Source: Geodermatophilaceae bacterium (GTDB lineage Bacteria > Actinomycetota > Actinomycetes > Mycobacteriales > Geodermatophilaceae). Taken from it: a DNA stretch of 8,864 nucleotides. The position numbers were made by a program, and so were the translations under genes. Numbering within the stretch: the stretch's first letter is position 1; the number at the start of each line of letters is the position of its first letter. Positions 1-6,999 of this stretch are shown here, piece by piece. A model generated the notes under the pieces. It was not told the DNA's origin and ran no database searches. It worked only from the letters and a program-made list of their open reading frames with translations. Location: positions 1-8,864 of the forward strand of contig JACCUF010000103.1 of the NCBI GenBank assembly GCA_013811975.1, written 5' to 3'.

Positions 1-311
1 TGCTTCGTCGGCTGCCTCGTCGGCTGGACCGCATCGCGGGCGCGGCCGAACAGGGCAGGCTCGGGATCAACGTGCGCCTGTTCGCCGACGAACGCGACCG
101 CCGCGTCGTCACCGGCCTGCTCCAGCAAGTCCTGCTCACTGTCCTCGGTGCGACCGCGGGACTGATGGCCGTGCTCCTGCTCGGGACGGCGGGCGGACCG
201 CAGGTGGCCAACACGGTCAGCCTGTACGAACTGTTCGGCTACAACCTGCTGGTCATCAGCGTGATCCTCGTCCTTCGGGTGCTGGTTCTGGTGTTCCGGC
301 GCCCTGACTGA
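1..311 (+). CDS. ABC1/UbiB-family protein kinase-like protein, C-terminal part (5' end outside window)
   Basis: The reading frame is open from the left edge (first full codon at 3) to TGA at 309-311 and gives the last 102 residues. The sequence starts with a basic stretch (LRRLPRRLDRI) and a short linker containing LFADERDRRVV. It ends with two hydrophobic segments, roughly residues 42-62 (VLLTVLGATAGLMAVLLLGT) and 76-98 of this fragment, followed by a basic RRPD tail. This pattern of an Arg/Pro-rich linker, an 'FADERD' stretch and two terminal membrane helices is what I know from the C-termini of actinobacterial AarF/ABC1/UbiB kinase-like proteins. Such atypical kinases are membrane-tethered and in other bacteria support quinone biosynthesis. 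The kinase domain itself lies outside the window, so activity cannot be judged. A 79-residue internal GTG start at 72 is possible but would split the conserved linker, so I treat it as part of the larger gene. It faces the CYTH-CHAD gene convergently. Confidence 0.8.
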   Translation, partial: LRRLPRRLDRIAGAAEQGRLGINVRLFADERDRRVVTGLLQQVLLTVLGATAGLMAVLLLGTAGGPQVANTVSLYELFGYNLLVISVILVLRVLVLVFRRPD

Positions 312-316
312 CCCAT

Positions 317-336
317 CGTTGGCTGCGGCCACGACG
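317..336. terminator. Weak hairpin in the convergent gap, possible terminator
   Basis: The 41-bp gap between two convergent stop codons (312-352) contains an imperfect inverted repeat. TGGC at 320-323 pairs with GCCA at 328-331 around a 4-nt loop, and the stem extends as CGT (317-319) with ACG (334-336) across a 2-nt bulge. There is no T-tract on either side, so it is not a classical intrinsic terminator. Its only support is the convergent position. Confidence 0.2.
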
Positions 337-352
337 AGTCCGGTTTGCGCCA

Positions 353-1846
353 CTACTTCGCGGCCTCGCGGTGGGCCCGTTCACGTACGGAGAGCGCGCA
401 CTGGAGTTCTCGCGCGTACAGGATGCCGAAGGTGAAACCGTTCTCCCCCCGGGTCGTGCCGGCCTTGGCCCCGAGCCTGCGCAGTACTTCCGCGCTGACC
501 AGACTGTCCTGGTGCTCGCCGAGCAGATCCTGCAGTTGTTCATAGCGTTCGGCCAGCTTCTGCGCCTTCTTCTTCCCCGCGACCGGCTCGATGAGCTCGG
601 CTGCGTACCGGGCGCGTTTGGCCGCCTTCCGGGCGCTGTGCAACAGCTCGACATTCCCGGAAGCGGTGGCCCGCTGCAGCCGGCGCGAGACCTTGCGATC
701 AGCCCGACCGGCCAGTTTCGGTAGCAGGGAGACCGGCTTGTCCGCCTCGTCGGTCAACGGCGGATCCGCGACCCAGCAGGCAAGCGTGTCGAGCAGGTCG
801 ATATATCGCTGCCCGAGCAACGCGGACTGCAGCCGCTTCCAGTGCTCGGTCTGTTCCTTGCCGAGTTCGGTGTCGATGCGGGCGCGGACCGGACCGAGCA
901 CCATCTCCTCCGGCAGCTCGTCGATCAACCGCTCCAGTCGGGCGCGCAGAACCTGGCGATCGCGGATCTGTCCGAGAAGACCGGCGTACCAACGCAATTC
1001 GCCTTCCAGGGCAGTGGCCCGATCCTCCTCGAATAGTCGGTCGAAGGTTCGCAGGGTGCTGCGCAGCCGTCGGGCCGCGACCCGCGTCGTGTGGATCACC
1101 TCTGCCTGGTCGCGACGCAGGGCCAGGTCTCCAGCCACCAGGACCCGCTGCTGTTCTTTCAGGTAGGCCATGACCGGTCCCGCCGCGCCCCGAACTGCTC
1201 CGTCAGTCGGCTGGTCACCCGCTGCGGCACCGAGAACGCGCGCCAGCTTGGACCCGGACGTTGCCGGACGTGCACCGGCCTCGCACAACAGGGTGCCGAG
1301 CGCAGCCAGCAGCTGCTCGTCCCCGTGTCCGAGTTCGATCTCGACCTCACGCCAACTGATCGCGGTGGCCACCTCGCCGCCGACCGAGGCGTGGACGTTG
1401 TCGTCGTCGATCTCGGCCAGCAGAGTCCGATCGACGTCGAGCAGTCGATGCACGCTGCGTTCGGTGGTCACGACGGCCACCTGCGCCAGCGGCTGCCCAC
1501 GAGTGACTCCGAACAGCAACCGCTCGAGCTCGTCCGGAACGGGGCTGCCCCGACTGGCCTGTGCGGCGAGCTCGGAGTTGTCCTCGTCGGAAAGACGGAT
1601 CTCCTCGCGGGCTGGCTTGTGCGGGACCTTCAGCTGCCATCCCACATCCGTGGTGCCGGTACGCCGCCGCAGAGTGATGTCGGCTCGGAGCAGGTCGAGA
1701 GCGGCGGTGTCGAAGTAGTGGCTGCGCAGCTTCTCGCTGCGGGCCGTCACCTGCGCGCCAGGCGCAAGCAGCGCTGTCACATCCGGAACGATGAAGTCTG
1801 CCTCGACATCGAACTTGTCCTCACGTTCGATATGGGAGCCAGTCAT
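353..1846 (-). CDS. CYTH and CHAD domain-containing protein
   Basis: This is a 497-residue two-domain protein. Residues ~5-205 form a CYTH (triphosphate tunnel metalloenzyme) domain: the signature ExExK is E7-R-E9-D-K11, followed by YFDT (44-47), the basic run LRRR (59-62), QLK (71-73), the acidic clusters EIDDD (145-149) and EVEIE (167-171), and SGSK (197-200), so the tunnel's metal and phosphate ligands look intact. Residues ~222-497 form a CHAD domain, helical and rich in conserved His/Arg/Lys. Its two hallmark helices start at H252 (IHTTRVAARRLRS) and H403 (LLHSARKAAKRARY), with LGQIRDRQVL between them and a further H445. CYTH domains act on triphosphates or inorganic tri/polyphosphate, and CHAD domains bind polyphosphate; the substrate here is inferred. 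The ATG at 1846 is chosen because ExExK begins at residue 7. No clear Shine-Dalgarno precedes it, so translation may be leaderless or weak. It is divergent from the phospholipase D-like gene and has no signal peptide or membrane segment, so it should be cytoplasmic. Confidence 0.93.
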   Translation of the reverse strand: MTGSHIEREDKFDVEADFIVPDVTALLAPGAQVTARSEKLRSHYFDTAALDLLRADITLRRRTGTTDVGWQLKVPHKPAREEIRLSDEDNSELAAQASRGSPVPDELERLLFGVTRGQPLAQVAVVTTERSVHRLLDVDRTLLAEIDDDNVHASVGGEVATAISWREVEIELGHGDEQLLAALGTLLCEAGARPATSGSKLARVLGAAAGDQPTDGAVRGAAGPVMAYLKEQQRVLVAGDLALRRDQAEVIHTTRVAARRLRSTLRTFDRLFEEDRATALEGELRWYAGLLGQIRDRQVLRARLERLIDELPEEMVLGPVRARIDTELGKEQTEHWKRLQSALLGQRYIDLLDTLACWVADPPLTDEADKPVSLLPKLAGRADRKVSRRLQRATASGNVELLHSARKAAKRARYAAELIEPVAGKKKAQKLAERYEQLQDLLGEHQDSLVSAEVLRRLGAKAGTTRGENGFTFGILYARELQCALSVRERAHREAAK

Positions 1847-1914
1847 GCAGGCAGTTTCGCAGGCTGAATCAGAAGACCTGGATAGGGTCGGCGCCTGGCA
1901 ATGGTGGGAGTGGA
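1847..1914. promoter_or_regulatory. Shared divergent intergenic region (CYTH-CHAD / phospholipase D-like)
   Basis: This 68-bp gap separates two divergent start codons and must hold at least part of the promoters for both genes. On the plus strand, TAGGGT at 1883-1888 matches the actinobacterial -10 pattern (TAnnnT) and would start transcription about 20 nt before the ATG at 1915. I see no good TTGACA-like -35 at the expected spacing. A 6-bp palindrome GGCGCC lies at 1890-1895. No convincing -10/-35 pair is visible for the minus-strand gene. Confidence 0.35.
1906..1910 (+). promoter_or_regulatory. Ribosome binding site of the phospholipase D-like gene
   Basis: GGGAG ends 4 nt before the ATG at 1915 and sits in a purine-rich GTGGGAGTGGA context. 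This supports 1915 as the start. The spacing is slightly short but usable. Confidence 0.6.
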
Positions 1915-3504
1915 ATGTCGACGGTCGACTGGTTCCTCAGCGCATCCCAGCGGGGGAACAAGGCGTCGAAATTGCCGCTGTGGTCTGACGGCAATCTGGT
2001 GGTGCCTCGGGTGCACGGTGCGGGCTACTTCGACCGGCTCGTCACCGCGGTGCAGGCCCTGGATGCCGGCGACCACCTGTTCTTCACCGACTGGCGGGGC
2101 GACCCCGACGAGCGGCTGCGGGCCGACGGGCCGACTGTCGGCGAACTGTTCAGCTCCGCGGCCCGCCGTGGCGTGATCGTCAAGGGACTGATCTGGCGCT
2201 CGCATTCGGACAAGATGGGCTACAGCGAGGAGGAAGGCCGCCACCTCGGGGACGAGGTGGAGTACGCCGGAGGCGAGGTCCTGCTCGACCAACGGGTCCG
2301 CCGGGCCGGCTCCCACCATCAGAAGTTGGTCGTCCTGCGCCATCCTCGGCAACCGCAGCGAGACGTCGCCTTCGCCGGCGGGATCGACCTGTGCCACGGC
2401 CGTCGCGACGACGCTGAACACGACGGCGATCCGCAGCCCCCGCCGATGTCGAAGAAGTACGGCCCCCGCCCGCCCTGGCACGACGTACAACTCGAACTGC
2501 ACGGGCCGGTCATCGGCGCGCTGGACACCACTTTTCGCGAGCGGTGGTTCGATCCCACTTCGTTGGACTCCCACGACCCGGTCGCTTGGGTACGTGACAA
2601 GTTGAGCAGGGCCGATCTGAGTGCCGACCCGCTCCCCGACCAGCCACCCGACCCGCCGGCCTGTGGCCCGCATGCCGTACAGGTCCGGCGTACCTATCCC
2701 GCCATCCGCCCCCGTTACGACTTCGCGCCGCTGGGTGAGCGATCGGTTGCTCGTGGGTACATTAAGGCGGTACGGCGGGCACGGCGGCTGATCTACCTGG
2801 AAGACCAGTACATGTGGTCGACCCAGGTGGCCAAGCTCTTCGCCGATACCTTGCGCCGCAATCGCGACCTGCACCTGGTCGTCGTCGTACCCCGCTATCC
2901 CGACGTGGACGGACGTCTCGCGCTGCCGCCGAACCAGGTCGGGCGCGCCGAGGCGATCGCGCTGTGCCAGCAGGCCGGCCGCGGCCGGGTACACGTGTAC
3001 GACGTGGAGAACCACGCCAGCACCCCGGTCTACGTGCACGCCAAGGTCTGCATCGTGGACGACATCTGGGCCAGCGTCGGCAGCGACAACTTCAATCGAC
3101 GCTCCTGGACACATGACAGCGAACTGTCTTGCAGCGTCCTGGATTCCACTCTGGATGAACGCCTTCCGAAGGATCCGACGGGCGAGGGCGATCGGGCCCG
3201 GACCTTTGCCCGGGACCTCCGGCTGACTCTCTGGCGCGAGCACCTAGACCGAGCCTTGGATGGCAGCCAGGACGATGACCTGCTGGATCCTGAGTCAGCA
3301 GTCGCGGCCATTTCCGCCTCAGCCGAGGCCATGGAGAAATGGCATCGACGAGGCAGGGCCGGGACGCGCCCGCCCGGCCGGTTGCGCCCGCATCAGCCGG
3401 AGAAGCTGGGCCTGCGTACCCGGTTGTGGGCCGTCCCCATCTACCGGATGGTCTATGACCCCGACGGCCGTTCCTGGCGGGACAAACTGCGCCGCCGCTG
3501 GTGA
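1915..3504 (+). CDS. Phospholipase D-like protein with two HKD motifs
   Basis: This is a 529-residue protein of the PLD superfamily, whose members use two HxK motifs to cleave or transfer phosphodiester bonds through a phospho-histidine intermediate. The first motif is H135-Q-K137 (GSHHQKLVVLR), followed by AFAGGIDLC (152-160); the usual Asp five residues after the Lys is Arg142. The second motif is canonical, H375-A-K377 with D382, followed by GSDNFNRRS (389-397) and SEL (402-404). The segment PWHDVQLELHGP (187-198) is typical of phospholipid-cleaving members rather than small nucleases. No signal peptide or membrane helix is visible. The last ~55 residues are strongly basic and include the segment LRTRLWAVPIYRMVYDPDG. 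Phospholipase or phosphatidyl transferase activity is likely but the substrate is not readable; a cardiolipin-synthase-like role is possible, although the membrane helices usual for that enzyme are absent. It converges on the GTPase operon with only 14 bp between stops. Confidence 0.92.
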   Translation: MSTVDWFLSASQRGNKASKLPLWSDGNLVVPRVHGAGYFDRLVTAVQALDAGDHLFFTDWRGDPDERLRADGPTVGELFSSAARRGVIVKGLIWRSHSDKMGYSEEEGRHLGDEVEYAGGEVLLDQRVRRAGSHHQKLVVLRHPRQPQRDVAFAGGIDLCHGRRDDAEHDGDPQPPPMSKKYGPRPPWHDVQLELHGPVIGALDTTFRERWFDPTSLDSHDPVAWVRDKLSRADLSADPLPDQPPDPPACGPHAVQVRRTYPAIRPRYDFAPLGERSVARGYIKAVRRARRLIYLEDQYMWSTQVAKLFADTLRRNRDLHLVVVVPRYPDVDGRLALPPNQVGRAEAIALCQQAGRGRVHVYDVENHASTPVYVHAKVCIVDDIWASVGSDNFNRRSWTHDSELSCSVLDSTLDERLPKDPTGEGDRARTFARDLRLTLWREHLDRALDGSQDDDLLDPESAVAAISASAEAMEKWHRRGRAGTRPPGRLRPHQPEKLGLRTRLWAVPIYRMVYDPDGRSWRDKLRRRW

Positions 3505-3518
3505 GGTCGGTTAGGCGA

Positions 3519-5261
3519 TCAACGCTTGGCAGGAGGCGGGCGCGCGGCCGCAACAGCCGCGGTGAAATCGGCACAGCGGCGAAGCTCGGCCGACATCGGG
3601 TCGACGATCAGCTGGCTCGCGATGCCGTCCACCGCCGTACGCAGGGCCCGTTCGGCGATCGCTCCTTGGCGCCGCCCACCCACCCGCGCCGCGCGTCGCC
3701 CGACACCAGCGGTGAGCAGGCCGAGCAGCACCCCGCCGAGCAGCATCAGGGTCGGCAACGGCAGGCCGATCACCAGGGGCGAATCGACCTCGATCCGCAA
3801 CCAACCCAGCACTGCGAGCAGCACCAGCCAGAGACCGCCGATCACGGCAGTGCCGAACAATGCCCACTGAAGCCAGCTGGCCATCTTCCACCAGCGCGGT
3901 CGTTCGCGCACCGGCAACTCGACCTCCCCGACGGCACGGTCCAGGGCATCGGGGAGGTCCTTGTCGCTGGCCCGCCCGGCCGTCGCGACCGCCGACTTCC
4001 AGGCACCGGTCAGACCCTCGGTGGCCCGGTTGATCTCGGCGCGTACGGCGGAGTCGACCCGTGCCCGCTGGGCCGGTGTCGGCGCGGGCAAGGACGTACG
4101 AGCCGTGACCATCGCCTCGAGGTCGGAGCCGGTACCCGAGCTCCTACCGGGGTCCCTTGGCGCAGACGACGACGTTGAGGGAACGGCGCCCTTCCGGTCT
4201 TTGCCGACCCGGTCGCCCAGATGCAGGCGCCGCAGCGGATCCGGTCGTAGCCGGGACAGCCATCGGGTGAGCGGGAAGCCGACGTGCTCCTTGGCCCGCA
4301 TCTCGTGCGAACTTGCGACGGCGGCAGCGACGGCGGGCACTCCGGCAGCGGCGGCGAGTGCGTCGACGAGACCGGCGGAGGGTCTCTCGGCGACGGTCAC
4401 CGGATGGTCGAAACCGTGTACGGCCAGTTGCCCGGCGGCCCTGTCGACGTCGGCGGTCAGTCGCGCCGAGGCCGCCCGCGTCTTGCGCACCCGGTCCCGG
4501 AGGACGGCCACCAACCGGTCAGTGCCCAGGCCGGTCATGGCCGAGGTGGCGAGAATGGCCGGCTTGGCGAACCCGTCCTCGGCCAACAGCCGGCGCAGAT
4601 CGGTCAGGCACGCCTCGCGCTGTACGTCAGACAGTTCATCGACGTGGTTGAGCGCGAACAGCATCACCGAACCGTGCTTGGCCAGTGGTGCCAGATAACG
4701 GCGGTGCAGAACTGCGTCGGCGTACTTCTGCGGATCGACCACCCAGACCATCAGGTCGACCATGGCCACCAGCCGGTCGACCTCCAGCCGGTGCGCCCGC
4801 GCCGTCGAGTCATGGTCGGGAAGGTCGAGCAGGACCAGGCCGGCCAGCGCATCGGTCGTCCCGTGCTTGGACAGGACATGGCGCCGCTCGATCCCCAGCC
4901 AGTCCAGCAGGCTGCCGGCCCCGTCGGCTCCCGGCCCCCAGATGCAGGCTTGCGGGACTGCGGTGGTGGGGCGGCGTACCCCGACCTGAGCCAATTGCTC
5001 ACCGGTGAGCCGATTGAACAGCGACGACTTCCCGGATCCGGTCGATCCGGCCAGCGCGACCACCGTGTGCTCCGTGCTGTGCTCGAGACGTTGACCGGCC
5101 CGTTCAAGGACGGCGTGTGCCGAGGCCAGCGTTGGGTCCGGGATCCGTCCCTGCCCCAGCTCGACCGCATGCGCCAGGGAAGCCAGCCGGGACTGCAGTT
5201 CGGCGCCGGCTCCGGGTCCCGGTGCGCGGCGGGCGGTGATGGTCTCGACCAGGCTTTTCAT
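3519..5261 (-). CDS. Dynamin-like membrane GTPase B (second of pair, DynB-like)
   Basis: This is a 580-residue GTPase. The G1 P-loop is G72-STGS-G77-K78-S79, G2 lies at RRPTT (96-100), G3 is D146-LP-D149 (Asp replacing the usual Gly), G4 is N205-H-V-D208 (His replacing the usual Lys), and G5 is TSA (239-241). A Ser/Gly/Pro-rich linker (about 356-380) separates the GTPase half from the C-terminal half. Two hydrophobic segments (about 464-488 and 496-520) form a membrane hairpin and are followed by a basic helix. The ATG at 5261 is chosen because AAAGGG lies 6 nt upstream; the frame stays open for 89 more codons inside the preceding gene, but those codons encode nothing family-like. It starts 22 bp after the stop of GTPase A, so the two are translated from one message. 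The architecture resembles Streptomyces DynB, the membrane-anchored partner of a dynamin pair that stabilises FtsZ rings at sporulation septa. Homology is inferred from layout and memory; a general YfjP/Era-like GTPase label would also fit. Confidence 0.88.
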   Translation of the reverse strand: MKSLVETITARRAPGPGAGAELQSRLASLAHAVELGQGRIPDPTLASAHAVLERAGQRLEHSTEHTVVALAGSTGSGKSSLFNRLTGEQLAQVGVRRPTTAVPQACIWGPGADGAGSLLDWLGIERRHVLSKHGTTDALAGLVLLDLPDHDSTARAHRLEVDRLVAMVDLMVWVVDPQKYADAVLHRRYLAPLAKHGSVMLFALNHVDELSDVQREACLTDLRRLLAEDGFAKPAILATSAMTGLGTDRLVAVLRDRVRKTRAASARLTADVDRAAGQLAVHGFDHPVTVAERPSAGLVDALAAAAGVPAVAAAVASSHEMRAKEHVGFPLTRWLSRLRPDPLRRLHLGDRVGKDRKGAVPSTSSSAPRDPGRSSGTGSDLEAMVTARTSLPAPTPAQRARVDSAVRAEINRATEGLTGAWKSAVATAGRASDKDLPDALDRAVGEVELPVRERPRWWKMASWLQWALFGTAVIGGLWLVLLAVLGWLRIEVDSPLVIGLPLPTLMLLGGVLLGLLTAGVGRRAARVGGRRQGAIAERALRTAVDGIASQLIVDPMSAELRRCADFTAAVAAARPPPAKR

Positions 5262-5267
5262 CGCCGG

Positions 5268-5273
5268 CCCTTT
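5268..5273 (-). promoter_or_regulatory. Ribosome binding site setting the start of GTPase B
   Basis: Read on the minus strand, AAAGGG lies 6 nt before the ATG at 5261, within the 22-bp gap after GTPase A. It decides for this start over the in-frame upstream ATG at 5528, which lies deep inside the coding sequence of GTPase A. Confidence 0.6.
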
Positions 5274-5283
5274 GCCGTGGCGC

Positions 5284-6981
5284 TCATCGCAGACCCGCGG
5301 CCGCGTGGGTGGCCGCTGACAGCCGGTCAGGTACGTCGGGGTCGACGCCGAGCGCGTCGAGCAGCCCCAGATAGCGGCGCAGCTCCGAGCCGAGCAGTGT
5401 CTCGACCCGGGCATCGAGATCTTTCCGGGCTCGAGCAGCCAGTGACCGTACGGCCGCGTCCCCGAAGATGGCCTCGAGCAGCTTCTGCCCCACGATCGCG
5501 GTGCCCCCGGCCACCCCGAATTCGGCACCGGTGACCCCGGCTGTCGAGGCGAAGACCACGATCATCAGTGTCACGCCGACCCCGTTGACGCCGTACGCGA
5601 GGACCCGGGCGACCGATCGCTTGTCCGAGCCCTCCTCGCGAACCAGCTGCATGACATAGCCCTGCCAGTCCCGGATGGCGCGCGAGGCGGAATCCCGGAA
5701 ATCCGGTGAGACGAGCTCCAGGCCGGCCCCATCCTTGTCGAGCAGGTCAGTACCGGCAGGGGTCTGCCGCCACGCCGCGCTGGTCTGCTCGGCGGCCGAT
5801 TCAGCGGCCGCGCGCAGCATCGCTTCCAGGCCGGTCTCGACAGCTTCGGACAGTTCGCGCTCCGGGGCCGGCCGTCCCCGAAGGGTCGCTGCGAGCCGGT
5901 CCCGCAGCCAGCCGATCCGGCGTTCCAAACTGCGCAGCAGCTCCCCGGTGCCGACGAACTCCTGCCAACGCGCCAGCACCTCACCGCGCAGCAGCGACCC
6001 GTCGGCGGTGCCTTCGGTGACCTGGGCACCGGCGGCCCGGTAGATGCGGTCGACGTCGGCACGCAGCCGCCCGATCGCCTCGAGCTGCTCGGCGTGCGCG
6101 CTGACCAGAAAAGGCGTTCGGCCGATCAGATGGGCGATCGCGCCTTCCAGGGTTTGCCGTACGACAGCGGCCCGGGCGGCGCTGTCGGCGGCTAGGTTGC
6201 CGAGCCAGATCCGCAGCGGCATGACCGTGGTCAATGGGATCAAGCCGTCGTCGTCGAGGGGCACTTCGGGTACGACGAACAGCGGGGCCTGGCCGAGACC
6301 CTGCTCGGTGAGCATCTCTCGAAGGTGGGCGCTGATCTCGTCCACCGCCTGGGGGGCAACGCGATCCAGCACCATCGCGACGGCGACGGTACGTTCGACC
6401 GCCATCCGCAGGAACCCCCACGGCACCGCGTCGGCGTACCGCGCCGCAGATGTGACGAACAACCACAGGTCCGCGGCGGCCAGCAGCTGGTCGGCCATCT
6501 CCCGGTTTTCGGTGACCACCGAGTCGACGTCCGGGGCATCCAGCAGCGCCAGGCCGACTGGAACTGTCTCGTCGGTCACCAACCGAAGGCTGACCCCGGC
6601 CGGGCCGTCACCGGTCGTGCGGGCCAGACCGGGCAGGACCCGGTTGCCGGCGAACCAGGCCCGGTCCTCGGGGTGCAGGACGAGGACCGGTGACCGGGTC
6701 GTCGGGCGCAGCACCCCCGGTTGGCTGACCCGGCGCCCGACCAACGAGTTCACCAAGGTCGACTTGCCGGCCCCCGTCGACCCACCGACGACGACGAGCA
6801 GTGGAGCATCGAGGCGGTTGAGACGCGGCAGGATGTAGTCCTTGAGCTGGTCGGCCAGCGACTGCTGGGTACGCCGGGCTTCATGGGCGGCCGGGAGGTC
6901 AAGCGGGAAGGCGCAACTGGAGACCGCGGCGCGCAGTTCGTCGAGCGCAGCCAGGAGAGGGCTGCTCGCGGGCGTGGTCAT
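5284..6981 (-). CDS. Dynamin-like GTPase A (first of pair, DynA-like)
   Basis: This is a 565-residue protein with an N-terminal dynamin-type GTPase domain. The G1 P-loop is G67-STGA-G72-K73-S74-T75, G2 is RPTT (92-95), and G3 is D148-AP-D151 (Asp replacing the usual Gly). The expected G4 place reads VLDRV (204-208) instead of (N/T)KxD, so base recognition looks degenerate. Residues ~290-455 are mostly helical and charged, as in a dynamin stalk. A hydrophobic stretch at ~460-500, including GVGVTLMIVVFAST, resembles the membrane-inserting tip or hairpin of bacterial dynamin-like proteins, and a helical tail follows. The ATG at 6981 has AGGA 11 nt upstream, a slightly long but acceptable spacing, inside the 18-bp gap after the winged-helix gene. 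It is followed closely by GTPase B. Paired bacterial dynamins co-assemble on membranes; the Streptomyces DynA/DynB pair is the nearest analogue I know. Mycobacterial IniA/IniC are another paired example with a different layout. Confidence 0.9.
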   Translation of the reverse strand: MTTPASSPLLAALDELRAAVSSCAFPLDLPAAHEARRTQQSLADQLKDYILPRLNRLDAPLLVVVGGSTGAGKSTLVNSLVGRRVSQPGVLRPTTRSPVLVLHPEDRAWFAGNRVLPGLARTTGDGPAGVSLRLVTDETVPVGLALLDAPDVDSVVTENREMADQLLAAADLWLFVTSAARYADAVPWGFLRMAVERTVAVAMVLDRVAPQAVDEISAHLREMLTEQGLGQAPLFVVPEVPLDDDGLIPLTTVMPLRIWLGNLAADSAARAAVVRQTLEGAIAHLIGRTPFLVSAHAEQLEAIGRLRADVDRIYRAAGAQVTEGTADGSLLRGEVLARWQEFVGTGELLRSLERRIGWLRDRLAATLRGRPAPERELSEAVETGLEAMLRAAAESAAEQTSAAWRQTPAGTDLLDKDGAGLELVSPDFRDSASRAIRDWQGYVMQLVREEGSDKRSVARVLAYGVNGVGVTLMIVVFASTAGVTGAEFGVAGGTAIVGQKLLEAIFGDAAVRSLAARARKDLDARVETLLGSELRRYLGLLDALGVDPDVPDRLSAATHAAAGLR

Positions 6982-6999
6982 GCCAGTGATTGTCCTATG

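Noticed and set aside
5..26. A 10-bp direct repeat TCGTCGGCTG with a 12-bp period.
   Set aside because: It only encodes the Arg-Arg-Leu repeat of the kinase-like protein's basic linker and does not continue beyond two copies.
1091..1867. A 258-codon plus-strand open frame opposite the CYTH-CHAD gene.
   Set aside because: It is antisense to a clear two-domain protein, its product has no recognisable motif, and long antisense frames are usual in high-GC DNA.
1843..3243. A 466-codon minus-strand open frame opposite the phospholipase D-like gene.
   Set aside because: The plus strand carries both HKD motifs. The minus-strand product has no recognisable domain and is explained by GC-biased codons.
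5262..5528. A longer version of GTPase B starting at 5528, adding 89 residues.
   Set aside because: The extra codons lie in another frame of GTPase A, give a Ser/Arg/Pro-rich sequence unlike the family, and a proper ribosome binding site precedes the ATG at 5261.
4284..5534. A 416-codon plus-strand open frame opposite the two GTPases.
   Set aside because: It runs antisense across the end of one GTPase gene and into the next, and its product is Gln/Arg/Gly-rich without any motif.
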